Of a stretch of DNA of 64,000 nucleotides, positions 50,777-59,748 are shown piece after piece (the stretch's first letter is position 1; the number at the start of each line of letters is the position of its first letter). This DNA is from UBA9732 sp963621975 (GTDB lineage Bacteria > Spirochaetota > Spirochaetia > Sphaerochaetales > Sphaerochaetaceae): contig CAVFGI010000002.1 in assembly GCA_963621975.1 (NCBI GenBank), positions 48,601-112,600 of the forward strand. The letters run 5' to 3'. A program made the position numbers and the translations under genes. The notes beneath the pieces are model-generated. The model did no database searches. It saw nothing but the letters and a program-made list of their open reading frames with translations, and had not been told where the DNA came from.

Positions 50777-52169
50777 AAAACCTGAGGTTGCATTAGATTC
50801 AAACGACCAGCTTCTTCATGGAAACATGTCTAAACAGCTTTTTAGGCTGGCTCTTCCCACTATGGGAGGCTACATGTTCCAGTCCTTGTACGATATGGTT
50901 GACCTCTTTTGGATTGGCTTCATCTCAGCTGACGCCGTTGCCTCAATGACAATCTTCTCCACCATGTTTTGGCTTGTAGATGTCTTTAACGAGATTGTTG
51001 GCACCTCCAGCGTCTCCATCATAAGTCAATACCACGGTAGCGGAAACAAGGCAAAAACGGCCACGGCAGCTGAACGCACACTAGCCTTCAAATTTATTTG
51101 GTCACTAGCAGGCGCATTATTCATGGCAGCTTTCTTACGCCCTCTCGTGAGTTTCTTCTCCAAAGAGCAGTCTGTCATCACATACGCCCTAGATTACGGC
51201 TACATCCGTGTCTTATTTATCCCGATATTCTTCTCTTCTTATAGTGTGAATACCATATTCCGATGCACTGGAGACGCAAAAACTCCAATGAAACTGCTAA
51301 CAATAGCAGCCATAATGAATATCTTTTTAGATCCAATTCTGATGTTTGAAGAGATTCCACTTATAACTTCTTTAACTGGACTTAGAGGCTTTGGAATGGG
51401 AATGGCTGGTGCTGCTTGGGCAACAGTGACCGGACAAACCTTTTCCTTTGTAATTGGTCTTATCATACTTCTCAAGGGCACGCCAGATGTAAAGATTTCA
51501 TTGAAAACTTTCTTTAAACCAGACAAAGAAATAGATAAAAAACTCATTACAATTGGTCTTCCAAGTGGAATTAATCTACTTCTTAGAAACATTTTTAATA
51601 TCATTCTGATGAAAATTATTTCTACTTATGGAACGGCTGCAGTAGCCATTTTAGGAATAGGAACAAGACTTCAAGGGTTCTGTATGATGCCACAAACTGG
51701 GTTTAGCATGGGCAGTGGCATAATTTTAGGACATGCCCTTGGAGCAGACATGCCTGATAGAGCAAAAGAATGCGTTCATAAATCAAGTATCCTTTGTGCA
51801 TGCGTTAGTGCCATCCCTGCATTGTTCTTCTTCATTTGTCCATCTTTTCTTTTGAGCTTATTCCTAGGTGGGGCTTCGCCGGATAAGAGTGGCATAGTCT
51901 TAATGTATGCCTTTGGAATTAACGTGATTGTTTTTGCTTTGATGGTGGGCTTTCATGCTGCTTTTAGCGGAAGTGGACTCAACCGTCCAATCATGTATTC
52001 ATCCTTAATTGCACAATATTGCTTCCAGCTTCCCTATTCTCTTGCTGTTTATTTTCTAGGACTTCCAGTAACAGTTCTTTGGTTTGCTTACACTGTTGGT
52101 GATGTTGCAAACCTTATCCTTCTTTGGCACTACTATAAACAGGATAAATGGATAACTCATAGAGTTTAA
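50754..52169 (+). CDS. MATE-family efflux transporter 2
   Basis: 471 residues, twelve membrane segments. It starts at a TTG with AGAGG upstream; the internal ATG at 50826 is rejected because it would remove the LLHGNM segment conserved with the first transporter. FRLALPTMGGYMFQSLYDMVDLFWIG matches the family opening. The two proteins are clearly diverged, so this is not a recent duplication. They may act independently or as a pair. Confidence 0.88.
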   Translation: MQESQKTEKPEVALDSNDQLLHGNMSKQLFRLALPTMGGYMFQSLYDMVDLFWIGFISADAVASMTIFSTMFWLVDVFNEIVGTSSVSIISQYHGSGNKAKTATAAERTLAFKFIWSLAGALFMAAFLRPLVSFFSKEQSVITYALDYGYIRVLFIPIFFSSYSVNTIFRCTGDAKTPMKLLTIAAIMNIFLDPILMFEEIPLITSLTGLRGFGMGMAGAAWATVTGQTFSFVIGLIILLKGTPDVKISLKTFFKPDKEIDKKLITIGLPSGINLLLRNIFNIILMKIISTYGTAAVAILGIGTRLQGFCMMPQTGFSMGSGIILGHALGADMPDRAKECVHKSSILCACVSAIPALFFFICPSFLLSLFLGGASPDKSGIVLMYAFGINVIVFALMVGFHAAFSGSGLNRPIMYSSLIAQYCFQLPYSLAVYFLGLPVTVLWFAYTVGDVANLILLWHYYKQDKWITHRV

Positions 52170-52179
52170 AAAGGCAAGC

Positions 52180-53016
52180 TCATCTTCTGTTAGAAATAAA
52201 ACTCATAATTGCTTCAAGCACAGAGCCTGAAATTGCTCTAGCTTTATCTGAGCAAGTTAGATGGTCTATGGTTGCGCCACGAGGGTCAACATCAGCAACT
52301 TTAAACCCTTCTGGAACATAAAGTCCTGCATGAAGCATTCCTCTAACCTTTCCAGAAATTGTAGTAATAACAGGCACACTTTGTCCTTCTTCTGTATCAA
52401 CATAAGCTACTATTTGGTTTTCTTTGACTAAGTCTCCAATTTTGGCAACTGGCCTATAGATTCCCTTTGCTGTTGTATGCATAACTCTTTCAGCTCCAAA
52501 GCCACCAACAAGCCCTGGAATGCCTGTATTGGGAGCTGCGAAACCTTCTCTAATCAATACGCCAAGTCTATGACCTCTTTGGGTTTCAATTACAACATCC
52601 ACATCCTTTCCAGCTTCAAAACCTGGACCAAGAGCAACAGTAAATGGGGCCATGGTTTTATTTGTTCCAAGGTTCTTTTTTGCAAGAATTGCATCAACTA
52701 AAGCAACTGGTTTAAGAGTAGTAAGAATCTCACAGGATGGATCAACTATAACTGGAATTTCACCTGACTCAAGAACATCTAAGACTTCTGAGATTTGACA
52801 CTTTCTAGCCTTTACACCTTCAACCTCGGTACATCCATCATACATTGCTGTTGCAAAAGATACCGTTGATCTAATTACTGTAGGCTGTGCAACTTCAAGA
52901 TGAACAACTCTAAAACCAGCATTATGTAATCTAATTCCAACGGCAGTTGCAAGATCTCCTGCCCCACGAATTACTACAATATTCTCTTTATTTGCAACTT
53001 GTTCAAAAAGACTCAT
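52180..53016 (-). CDS. yqeB: YqeB/EF2563-family selenium-molybdenum hydroxylase accessory protein
   Basis: 278 residues. The start NIVVIRGAGDLATAVGIRLHNAGFRVVHLE is the Rossmann-like signature of the YqeB (EF2563) family, associated with selenium-dependent molybdenum hydroxylases such as xanthine dehydrogenase of purinolytic anaerobes. DPSCEILTTLKPVALVDAILAKKN and GPGFEAGKDVDVVIETQRGH follow. It overlaps yqeC by 14 bases. Its exact role in cofactor maturation is not established. Confidence 0.88.
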   Translation of the reverse strand: MSLFEQVANKENIVVIRGAGDLATAVGIRLHNAGFRVVHLEVAQPTVIRSTVSFATAMYDGCTEVEGVKARKCQISEVLDVLESGEIPVIVDPSCEILTTLKPVALVDAILAKKNLGTNKTMAPFTVALGPGFEAGKDVDVVIETQRGHRLGVLIREGFAAPNTGIPGLVGGFGAERVMHTTAKGIYRPVAKIGDLVKENQIVAYVDTEEGQSVPVITTISGKVRGMLHAGLYVPEGFKVADVDPRGATIDHLTCSDKARAISGSVLEAIMSFISNRR

Positions 53017-53716
53017 ACAACTCTCCCTTCATTGCAGATGCAACATAGCATTTTACATCTGTTGGAACGTTTAAAGACTTCAACAACTGACTATCATAAC
53101 CTTTGTCACAACCATTGAATAGTATTGCTCGGTTGCCTTGTTTTGAGCCTTTAAGAAGTCCTTCTTTGTTGGAAATATACCAGTCTAAGTAGTTTTCATC
53201 TATTAGTTGTTTGGAAGATGGTCCAAAAACCATCTCTGTTGTTCTTTTTCCTATTGCCCAATAACCAATTAGACTTATGGTTGCTGTAGTTAGTGGATGA
53301 ATTTGAGGGTCTCTTTGAGTGTGTATTTTTATTGGGAGATTTTTAGAACCATCGGCCTCAGAAAGGATAATGTCGTACAGTGGATATAGCTGGGTAAGTA
53401 TTGCAAACTCTGGAGAATGCCATTTCTCATTGGTTTCAGATGGGCTGGCGAAGAAAACTATTTGGGTGGGCGTTGGTTTGTAGGTTAAAATATCTTGGCT
53501 GTTAAAAATTACATCTTGGCCATAATCAAGCTTGTATGGTGAAACTACCTTGGTGGTGGTTGTTATTAGAACCCTCTTTCCTTTGTCTTTGAGATATCTT
53601 GCAAGCCCAATCATTGTGGTTGTTTTTCCGCCACCACCAGTTATGGAGATGAAAGCTTTCTCAGGGCCAATGAGATCTTGTTTTATGGTGGCGTAAAGAT
53701 TAGTGGAAGATGCCAT
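53003..53716 (-). CDS. yqeC: YqeC-family selenium-dependent hydroxylase accessory protein
   Basis: 237 residues. P-loop GGGGKTTTMIGLA (about 27-39) and LITTTTKV; SEADGSKNLPIK is the conserved Walker-B-like part. Belongs to the YqeC family found with selenium-dependent molybdenum hydroxylases. It overlaps yqeB and, by 17 bases, the MFS gene upstream. No hydroxylase structural gene lies in the window. Confidence 0.86.
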   Translation of the reverse strand: MASSTNLYATIKQDLIGPEKAFISITGGGGKTTTMIGLARYLKDKGKRVLITTTTKVVSPYKLDYGQDVIFNSQDILTYKPTPTQIVFFASPSETNEKWHSPEFAILTQLYPLYDIILSEADGSKNLPIKIHTQRDPQIHPLTTATISLIGYWAIGKRTTEMVFGPSSKQLIDENYLDWYISNKEGLLKGSKQGNRAILFNGCDKGYDSQLLKSLNVPTDVKCYVASAMKGELYESF

Positions 53717-54983
53717 GTGGTGTTTTGCTCTTTTGCTTAGATTTATGTTTACTCAAAGCAAGAAATAATGCAAGTACAATTAAAATCTCAAGTGCTGTTG
53801 CCCATATTTTTTCATTTGGAAGAAAAGAGACGGTACCGTCTGAATTTGTTATGTATTGAGCATCTCGTAGCACATAACTGCCTAAAGCTGGTCCTATAAC
53901 TCCAGGAATTAGAACCTGCCCTATTATGCGAGCACCTTGGAACTGTCCAGAACGGCCTTGTGGGATTTGGTCGCGAATTCGAGCCCCAAAAGTGGACATT
54001 CCCATTAAATAACCACTCATCATAAACAGAGAACCAACAAAAACTATGGCGGTCTCTTTGGATAAGTATAACATGACATAACCAGCCATTAGAGTAATGA
54101 TGACAATAACCACACTTTGGTCATAACCTATCTTGTCATATAGTTTTCCAAAGAAAGCTGTCACTATTGCAGCAACTATTATTGCAGGAGCCATTATTAG
54201 AACATAATTTGTAAGTTCAAGGGTTTTCTCATAGTAAATTATTAAATAAGGCATGAAAACTTGAATTGAAATTCCAAATATAGCAAAAGCAAATAATGAG
54301 GTATAAAGCGTTTTATTCTCTTTTATAATTGATGGCCTAAAACTGTAAATAAGTGTTGAAAAATATGGCTCTTCTGCTTTTTTGAGCCCTTGTTTCTCAT
54401 CAATTAAGAACAAACCCAAAACTCCAATTAAGACTGTTCCGGCTCCAATTATGTAATAAATTGTAACCCAACTGGAATGCTGGTCTAAGTTAAAACTCAT
54501 AAAGCCACCAAAGACTATGAGAATTGAAATTAAGGGCATCATTGAGTTTATTCCCTCAATTCTTCCTCTATTTGTGCTATCTCCTCTATCTGTGAGCCAT
54601 GCATTGTAAGCTGCATCATTTGCGGTTGAACCAAAAAATGTCATAATGCAATCCATTACAATAGTTAGCGTCACTGACTTAATATAGGCAAAGCTTATTA
54701 TTGAAACACCCCAGATTATATAGCCAAAACTCATAAATGCTTTGCGTCTTCCAAGCTTGTCTGAGAGTGCGCCCATGACTATTGTTGTTAAAGCAGCCAC
54801 AACAGCACTTGCCATGACCATTTTTGAAATATCTGAAGCTGATGCATTGAACATTTTGTAGATGAACACGTTGAAATACATATTTTCTACAACCCATGCA
54901 ATTTGGCCCATTAGTCCAAGTACGAGCATTGAAACCCAAAACCGCCCGCCAAGTTTTGTACTAGTGTTTATCTTTTTGTCCAT
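53700..54983 (-). CDS. Major facilitator superfamily transporter
   Basis: 427 residues with twelve predicted membrane segments. The loop motif GALSDKLGRRKAF after helix 2 is the MFS signature; FGSTANDAAYNAWLTDRGD follows. It is first in an overlapping operon with yqeC and yqeB, which suggests it moves a purine, a purine product or another hydroxylase substrate; this is inference. The sequence somewhat resembles SLC45/sugar-type MFS members. Confidence 0.85.
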   Translation of the reverse strand: MDKKINTSTKLGGRFWVSMLVLGLMGQIAWVVENMYFNVFIYKMFNASASDISKMVMASAVVAALTTIVMGALSDKLGRRKAFMSFGYIIWGVSIISFAYIKSVTLTIVMDCIMTFFGSTANDAAYNAWLTDRGDSTNRGRIEGINSMMPLISILIVFGGFMSFNLDQHSSWVTIYYIIGAGTVLIGVLGLFLIDEKQGLKKAEEPYFSTLIYSFRPSIIKENKTLYTSLFAFAIFGISIQVFMPYLIIYYEKTLELTNYVLIMAPAIIVAAIVTAFFGKLYDKIGYDQSVVIVIITLMAGYVMLYLSKETAIVFVGSLFMMSGYLMGMSTFGARIRDQIPQGRSGQFQGARIIGQVLIPGVIGPALGSYVLRDAQYITNSDGTVSFLPNEKIWATALEILIVLALFLALSKHKSKQKSKTPHGIFH

Positions 54984-55015
54984 ATCAGCATTATACTACA
55001 AAATGCTAAAAAAAG

Positions 55016-55050
55016 GCCCTCAGTTTTAGAATTTGTCTAAAACCAAGGGC
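55016..55050 (-). terminator. Terminator after the acidic lipoprotein gene
   Basis: On the minus strand GCCCTTGGTTTTAG (55050-55037) pairs with CTAAAACTGAGGGC (55029-55016), with one mismatched pair, and then a run of T. Confidence 0.8.
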
Positions 55051-55056
55051 TTTAAG

Positions 55057-56130
55057 TTAAAATTGTTCTTTCAAAGATTGGATAAGCAATGCTGTCATTG
55101 AAGCATTATCAATTTGCTGGCCATCAATCTTTACATCAGAAAGACGGAAAGTAAATGGGATTTTTATACCAATAACTTCTCCTGGGTAATTGAAACTTGT
55201 TGTAATCTCAATGGTATGTGCTTCAGTATCATTTGTAACACCAAGTTTCAAAGTAGCAGATGAGATTGCAATTGCTGAAAGATATTCTTCATCCTCATCT
55301 TTCTTGTCTTGAGTAAAGCCTAATTTTGCACTGCCAGTTATTTCAAGAGAATACTTGTTATTCTTAATTTCAATATCATCTTTGGTCTTAAGTGAAAATT
55401 CTGTAAGAGTTATTGCCTCAATGATAGTGTATTCATTGGCTGCTTCACCTTCCACTTCTTCACCGGTATGTTCATATTTAACGGAGCCTTTTGCCTGAAC
55501 TGAGATTTTGTCACCCTCTATCTTAACGCCATTCTTAAGGAAAGCATTAAAACAAGCAGGCAACATGTCTTCACAAAAAACCTCGTTAAAGAACTCTACC
55601 AATTCTTTTGAATCTGTATACTCAGTACCATCAATGGTTATGTTTCCGGTAATTGAATTAGGATCTCCGGCATAATTGATTGTTCCGCTTACTTTTTTGG
55701 CCTTAAAACTACCACTTTCAATAGTAACGTCTTTAAGCTCAAAAGTTGTCTTTATACTAGGAATTTTAGAAATGCCACCGTCATATTTATAAGAGGCATC
55801 TGTGAACTTGAAGACAACATAACTGTCTGAACCTAGAGCAACCTTAGTTCCTTTACCGTTTTCACCATAGAAAAGATCATTAACAAGTTCATTTACATAT
55901 GGATCAAGAACTTTTGAATAATCGGTACCTTCTTCTTTTTCTTCTTCAGACTTTGTAGCATCATCTACTACAACTGCAACGTCTTGTACTACACCATTGA
56001 CAAGAGTCGCATCTTCATCATTTGTCTTTCTTGGACTTGAACTTGTTTCTGAATTACAGGAAACAAGAACCATTGATACAGCCAAAAGTAGTACCACAAA
56101 ACTTAATAGTAAAGTTTTTGAATTTTTCAT
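55057..56130 (-). CDS. Predicted lipoprotein of unknown function, acidic beta-rich
   Basis: 357 residues from the ATG at 56130, preceded by AGAGGGTGG. Lipoprotein signal MKNSKTLLLSFVVLLLAVSMVLVSC, with LVSC as the lipobox. The mature protein begins with a Ser/Asp-rich linker and continues with repeated beta-type segments ('TFELKDVTIESGSFKAKKVS'-like), suggesting an exposed outer-surface or periplasmic beta domain. No family is recognised. The terminator follows directly. Confidence 0.75.
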   Translation of the reverse strand: MKNSKTLLLSFVVLLLAVSMVLVSCNSETSSSPRKTNDEDATLVNGVVQDVAVVVDDATKSEEEKEEGTDYSKVLDPYVNELVNDLFYGENGKGTKVALGSDSYVVFKFTDASYKYDGGISKIPSIKTTFELKDVTIESGSFKAKKVSGTINYAGDPNSITGNITIDGTEYTDSKELVEFFNEVFCEDMLPACFNAFLKNGVKIEGDKISVQAKGSVKYEHTGEEVEGEAANEYTIIEAITLTEFSLKTKDDIEIKNNKYSLEITGSAKLGFTQDKKDEDEEYLSAIAISSATLKLGVTNDTEAHTIEITTSFNYPGEVIGIKIPFTFRLSDVKIDGQQIDNASMTALLIQSLKEQF

Positions 56131-56185
56131 TTTTACCACCCTCTTGAATGAAAAAAACACTCAATTTGACGGAGAGATACAAACA

Positions 56186-56881
56186 TTATTTGTGTTTGGC
56201 AAGAATTTTGTTGTAGACAAGAATTCCGGCAACACTTATTGCAAAAGTGATGGAGAAAACTACTATTGCGCCAAGGTATTGTTGCTTGCCAAGGGCATTA
56301 CCGCCTACTGTTGATGTTATTACAGAGGGAATTCTACCAAAGAAACTAATCAGAAACCAAAAGAAAAATTTCATGTCTGTGAGTCCGGCATAATAGCTTA
56401 AAATATCTTTGGGGGTTCCAGGTAACATGTAAACAATCAAAAATAGAATCTCTCTTTTTTGATTTGTTTTGAGGAATTTAAGTTGTGCAATCTTTTCTTC
56501 AGAGAAAAAAATGCTGACAATTCTCATGCCAAAACGTCTTACTAAAAGGAATATTATTATGCTTCCAATAGAACACGCTATAAGACACAAAATTGTGCCT
56601 TCAATGGCCCCAAATGCGTATCCTGCTGCAAGTTCAAAGGGTTCACCCGGGATTATGGCTATTATTATTTGAAAAACCATCATTCCAACGAAGGCTAATC
56701 CAGATACAAATCCTTTGGATTCTACCCATGTTCTAAACTCTTCCGGTTGAGAAATATACTTAACTAGAGGACGTCCAACAAACCATGCAATAAGAGCTGA
56801 GACTATCAATGCTAAAATTAGTGCACAAAGGACAAGTTTTTTTCTTGTACCATCTGATAAAGTTGTTTTTTTGTTGTTCAT
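56186..56881 (-). CDS. TVP38/TMEM64-type VTT-domain membrane protein
   Basis: 231 residues from the ATG at 56881, which overlaps the stop of the phosphoesterase gene (ATGA). Multiple membrane segments and the two VTT/DedA-like motifs, IPGEPFELAAGYAFG and LPGTPKDILSYYAG. Such proteins are thought to act in lipid scrambling or transport. An upstream in-frame extension to 56944 lies inside the neighbour and is rejected. Confidence 0.88.
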   Translation of the reverse strand: MNNKKTTLSDGTRKKLVLCALILALIVSALIAWFVGRPLVKYISQPEEFRTWVESKGFVSGLAFVGMMVFQIIIAIIPGEPFELAAGYAFGAIEGTILCLIACSIGSIIIFLLVRRFGMRIVSIFFSEEKIAQLKFLKTNQKREILFLIVYMLPGTPKDILSYYAGLTDMKFFFWFLISFFGRIPSVITSTVGGNALGKQQYLGAIVVFSITFAISVAGILVYNKILAKHK

Positions 56882-57465
56882 ATTGTCAATTCTAGTGGTT
56901 TCATATCTATTACAGAGCCCTCTAAACCCTCTAAATCTACCCACCTTATTTTAAGTTCTTTTGTTGTTTCTTCCATTATCATGTAGCCATGCCAGCTATT
57001 ATTTTTGGGAATTGAAACTGAACCTGGATTTAAGTAGTAAATATCGGAATCTAAAATACATCTAGGAATATGGGTGTGGCCCTGTATGAAGATATCGGAT
57101 TGCTTTAGTTTTGGGGGATTCTGCTCGCTTAAGACGTGGCCATGGGTGAGGAAAATAAGCCTATTGCCAATGGACATGACGGCGTATGAAGCCAAAATGG
57201 GGAAATTGAGCACCATTTGGTCAACTTCTGCGTCACAATTTCCACGGACGCAAAGCAATCTCGTGTCTGAACGCTGTGCAAAATCATTGAGCATTGCAAG
57301 AACTGACTTTGGGGCATAATCACGGGGAAGATTGTTACGTGGGCCATGATAAAGTAAATCACCCAAAAGAATTAAGCCTTGTGCTTTCTCCTTTTCATAG
57401 GCCTTAAGCATAAGATCACAGTAGTACGCAGAACCATGTATGTCTGAAGCAATCATCCATTTCAT
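56878..57465 (-). CDS. YfcE-type metallophosphoesterase
   Basis: 195 residues of the calcineurin-like superfamily: DIHGS (8-12), GDLLYHGPRN, GNCD, HGH and GHTH motifs, all metal ligands present. Members hydrolyse phosphodiesters; the natural substrate of YfcE is unknown. Translation of the VTT gene is coupled to it. Divergent from the HAD phosphatase gene. Confidence 0.92.
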   Translation of the reverse strand: MKWMIASDIHGSAYYCDLMLKAYEKEKAQGLILLGDLLYHGPRNNLPRDYAPKSVLAMLNDFAQRSDTRLLCVRGNCDAEVDQMVLNFPILASYAVMSIGNRLIFLTHGHVLSEQNPPKLKQSDIFIQGHTHIPRCILDSDIYYLNPGSVSIPKNNSWHGYMIMEETTKELKIRWVDLEGLEGSVIDMKPLELTI

Positions 57466-57578
57466 GCGTGTAGAATACTCGTTTTTGCTCTTTTTTCAAA
57501 TAGCTTTGATGAATATAATAAACTCTGTGAAGGACATTGCGTGACTTTGCAAAACCGCTTGCAAGTATGAGGGTATAA

Positions 57579-58391
57579 ATGGAGCAGGTTAAAGTTATTT
57601 GTTGCGATATTGATGGAACTTTGGTGCGAGATGATAAATCTTTAAGCGATGCAAATAAGTATTGGATTAAGAAGGCGGTCCTGGAAAAAGGCGTTGAGTT
57701 CACGTTGGTTTCAGGGCGCATGTATAATGGTGTTAGGCCTTTCTATGACGAGTTTGGCATTACCGGCCCTATTTCATGCTACAATGGCGGTTCGCTATAT
57801 AACAGCGAAGGCAAAATTGTTGAAGATCATAGGGTTCCGCATGATATTTCTATGCGCGTGCTTGAAGTACAAAAAGAGGTTGGAGTGCCATTGATTCTCT
57901 TTAATGACCAAAAATGGTATCTGCAAGAAGAGGATGACTACGTTCATCCAAAGAAATTACGTGTGTATCAAACTGAATGTATTGAAGGGGATTTCAAGCA
58001 ACTATTGAGCGAATTTGACACAAATAAGCTTCTCTTCATGACCCCAGATAAAGAGAAGTTAGATAAGGTTGAGTCAATCCTACGTAATATGGGTATGGCA
58101 GATGGAAGCCTTACATTCTACAGGTCAACCGATTTCCTTGAGCTCATGCCATATGGCGTGAATAAAGGAATGGCAATTGATGCTTTAGCTCGATACTTTA
58201 AGATCTCACCGGCCCAAGTTATGGCTATTGGAGACGATTATAACGATATTGAGATGTTGCAACGTGCGGGAATTTCAGTTGCAATGGAGAATGGGGTTGA
58301 TAAAGCCAAGACTGTAGCAAAATACATCACAGATACAAACATGAATGATGGTGTTGCAAAGGCTATCCAAAGATTTGTGTTTGGGATATGA
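57579..58391 (+). CDS. Cof-type HAD-IIB sugar/nucleotide phosphatase
   Basis: 270 residues. Catalytic CCDIDGTLVRDD (8-19), cap domain, and GDDYNDIEML near the C-terminus; the pattern SLSDANKYWIKKA is typical of the Cof subfamily. Dephosphorylates sugar phosphates or cofactors; the substrate is not assignable. It overlaps the first chromate transporter gene by four bases, an association likely due to operon packing. Confidence 0.92.
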   Translation: MEQVKVICCDIDGTLVRDDKSLSDANKYWIKKAVLEKGVEFTLVSGRMYNGVRPFYDEFGITGPISCYNGGSLYNSEGKIVEDHRVPHDISMRVLEVQKEVGVPLILFNDQKWYLQEEDDYVHPKKLRVYQTECIEGDFKQLLSEFDTNKLLFMTPDKEKLDKVESILRNMGMADGSLTFYRSTDFLELMPYGVNKGMAIDALARYFKISPAQVMAIGDDYNDIEMLQRAGISVAMENGVDKAKTVAKYITDTNMNDGVAKAIQRFVFGI

Positions 58392-58972
58392 CTATGAGAG
58401 AAAACAAAGAAAGAAAAAATTTACTTACTATATTTCTCACTTTTTTGAAGATTGGAGCTTTCACTTTTGGTGGTGGATACGCAATGATAGCTATTCTTGA
58501 AGACGAATTTGTTTCTAAAAAGAAATGGCTAGATCAAGATTCATTTCTCAATATGGTTGCAATTGCGGAGTCAACTCCTGGACCAGTTGCTATCAACAGT
58601 GCAACATACATTGGATATAAATGTGCTGGCGTTTTGGGCTCTATTTTGGCCACTGTTGCTGTTTGCCTCCCCTCTTTTGTAATTATCTACCTTATTTCTC
58701 TCTTTTTTGATAAATTCTTAAGCCTCACATATGTAACTTATGCATTCAAAGGCATACAAGTTTGTGTTGTTTATCTTATTGCAACAGCTGGAATTAAAAT
58801 GCTCAAAACAGTGCAACGTCCTACTAGTATTGCAATTATTGTAGCGGTAACAACCTCAATGGTGGTGTGCTCAATATTATCGGTCTCTTTCTCTTCTATA
58901 TATTATATTTTAATTTGTGCAATTCTGGGGCTGGTGGGATACGGCATCAAGCACGCTAAGGAGGCAAAATGA
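58388..58972 (+). CDS. Chromate transporter family protein, half-size (A)
   Basis: 194 residues with about five or six membrane segments. FLKIGAFTFGGGYAMIAILEDEF and ESTPGPVAINSATYIGY are the two CHR-domain signatures. The short form works as a pair with a second CHR protein, encoded next (overlap of four bases). The real substrate in anaerobes may be sulfate or another anion rather than chromate. Confidence 0.92.
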   Translation: MTMRENKERKNLLTIFLTFLKIGAFTFGGGYAMIAILEDEFVSKKKWLDQDSFLNMVAIAESTPGPVAINSATYIGYKCAGVLGSILATVAVCLPSFVIIYLISLFFDKFLSLTYVTYAFKGIQVCVVYLIATAGIKMLKTVQRPTSIAIIVAVTTSMVVCSILSVSFSSIYYILICAILGLVGYGIKHAKEAK

Positions 58973-59523
58973 TTTATCTTAGACTTTTTCTCTCCTTCTT
59001 TGTAATTGGTGCGGTGTCATTTGGTGGCGGATATGGCATGATTTCAATTGTGCGCGATACCGTTCTTGCAAACAATTGGATGACTGAAAGCCAGTTTATC
59101 AGCTTTATTGCAGTTTCTGAATCCACCCCGGGCCCACTTGCGGTTAATATGGCCACTTTCATAGGAGCCTCACAGGCTGGTATTCTTGGTGCACTAGTTT
59201 CCACGTTGGGAGTAATTTTGCCTGCCTTTGTAATTATCCTACTTATCTCTATTGTCCTTAAAAACTTAATCAAGAATCCTGCAGTTGAGGCCATGCTTAA
59301 AGCAGTTAGACCTTGCACTATAGCACTCATCCTGGCCACAGCAATCATCCTAGCAATAGAAACGCTCTTCCCCTCTCAAGCAGATATCCGTTCAATTGCA
59401 GTCTTTTTTATTCTTCTTCTTGTGCACTGGTGCTATAGACGTCTTGCCCACCACTCTCCTAGCCCGATATTAATGATTATTTTCTCTGCCGGATTGGGAA
59501 TCTTGTTCTGGGGATTGCTTTAA
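58969..59523 (+). CDS. Chromate transporter family protein, half-size (B)
   Basis: 184 residues, partner of the preceding gene: FFVIGAVSFGGGYGMISIVRDTV and ESTPGPLAVNMATFIGASQAG. Several membrane segments. Paired short CHR proteins insert with opposite topology in studied bacteria. A TTTTTGCAAAAACCT site follows (59548-59566). Confidence 0.92.
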   Translation: MIYLRLFLSFFVIGAVSFGGGYGMISIVRDTVLANNWMTESQFISFIAVSESTPGPLAVNMATFIGASQAGILGALVSTLGVILPAFVIILLISIVLKNLIKNPAVEAMLKAVRPCTIALILATAIILAIETLFPSQADIRSIAVFFILLLVHWCYRRLAHHSPSPILMIIFSAGLGILFWGLL

Positions 59524-59547
59524 ACTAATACAATGTAAAGACAGGGC

Positions 59548-59566
59548 TATTTTTGCAAAAACCTCA
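59548..59566. repeat. CTATTTTTGCAAAAACCTC palindromic motif
   Basis: Intergenic member of the TTTTTGCAAAAA family, in inverse orientation, 25 bases after the chromate transporter stop. Confidence 0.5.
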
Positions 59567-59748
59567 TTAAAACCACAATCTTTCACTTTTTTCTGTAAAT
59601 TTCTGTAAATTCTTGGAAAATTTAGAATTATCTATCATTTTAACCTTTCAAAATCAAGAAAGCCATGCTAGCCTAATAAAGCACCCCAAAAGGGTAGAGG
59701 AAGGGAGTTGTTGAATGAGCTGATTAATTAATGTCCGAGGGGGACAAA

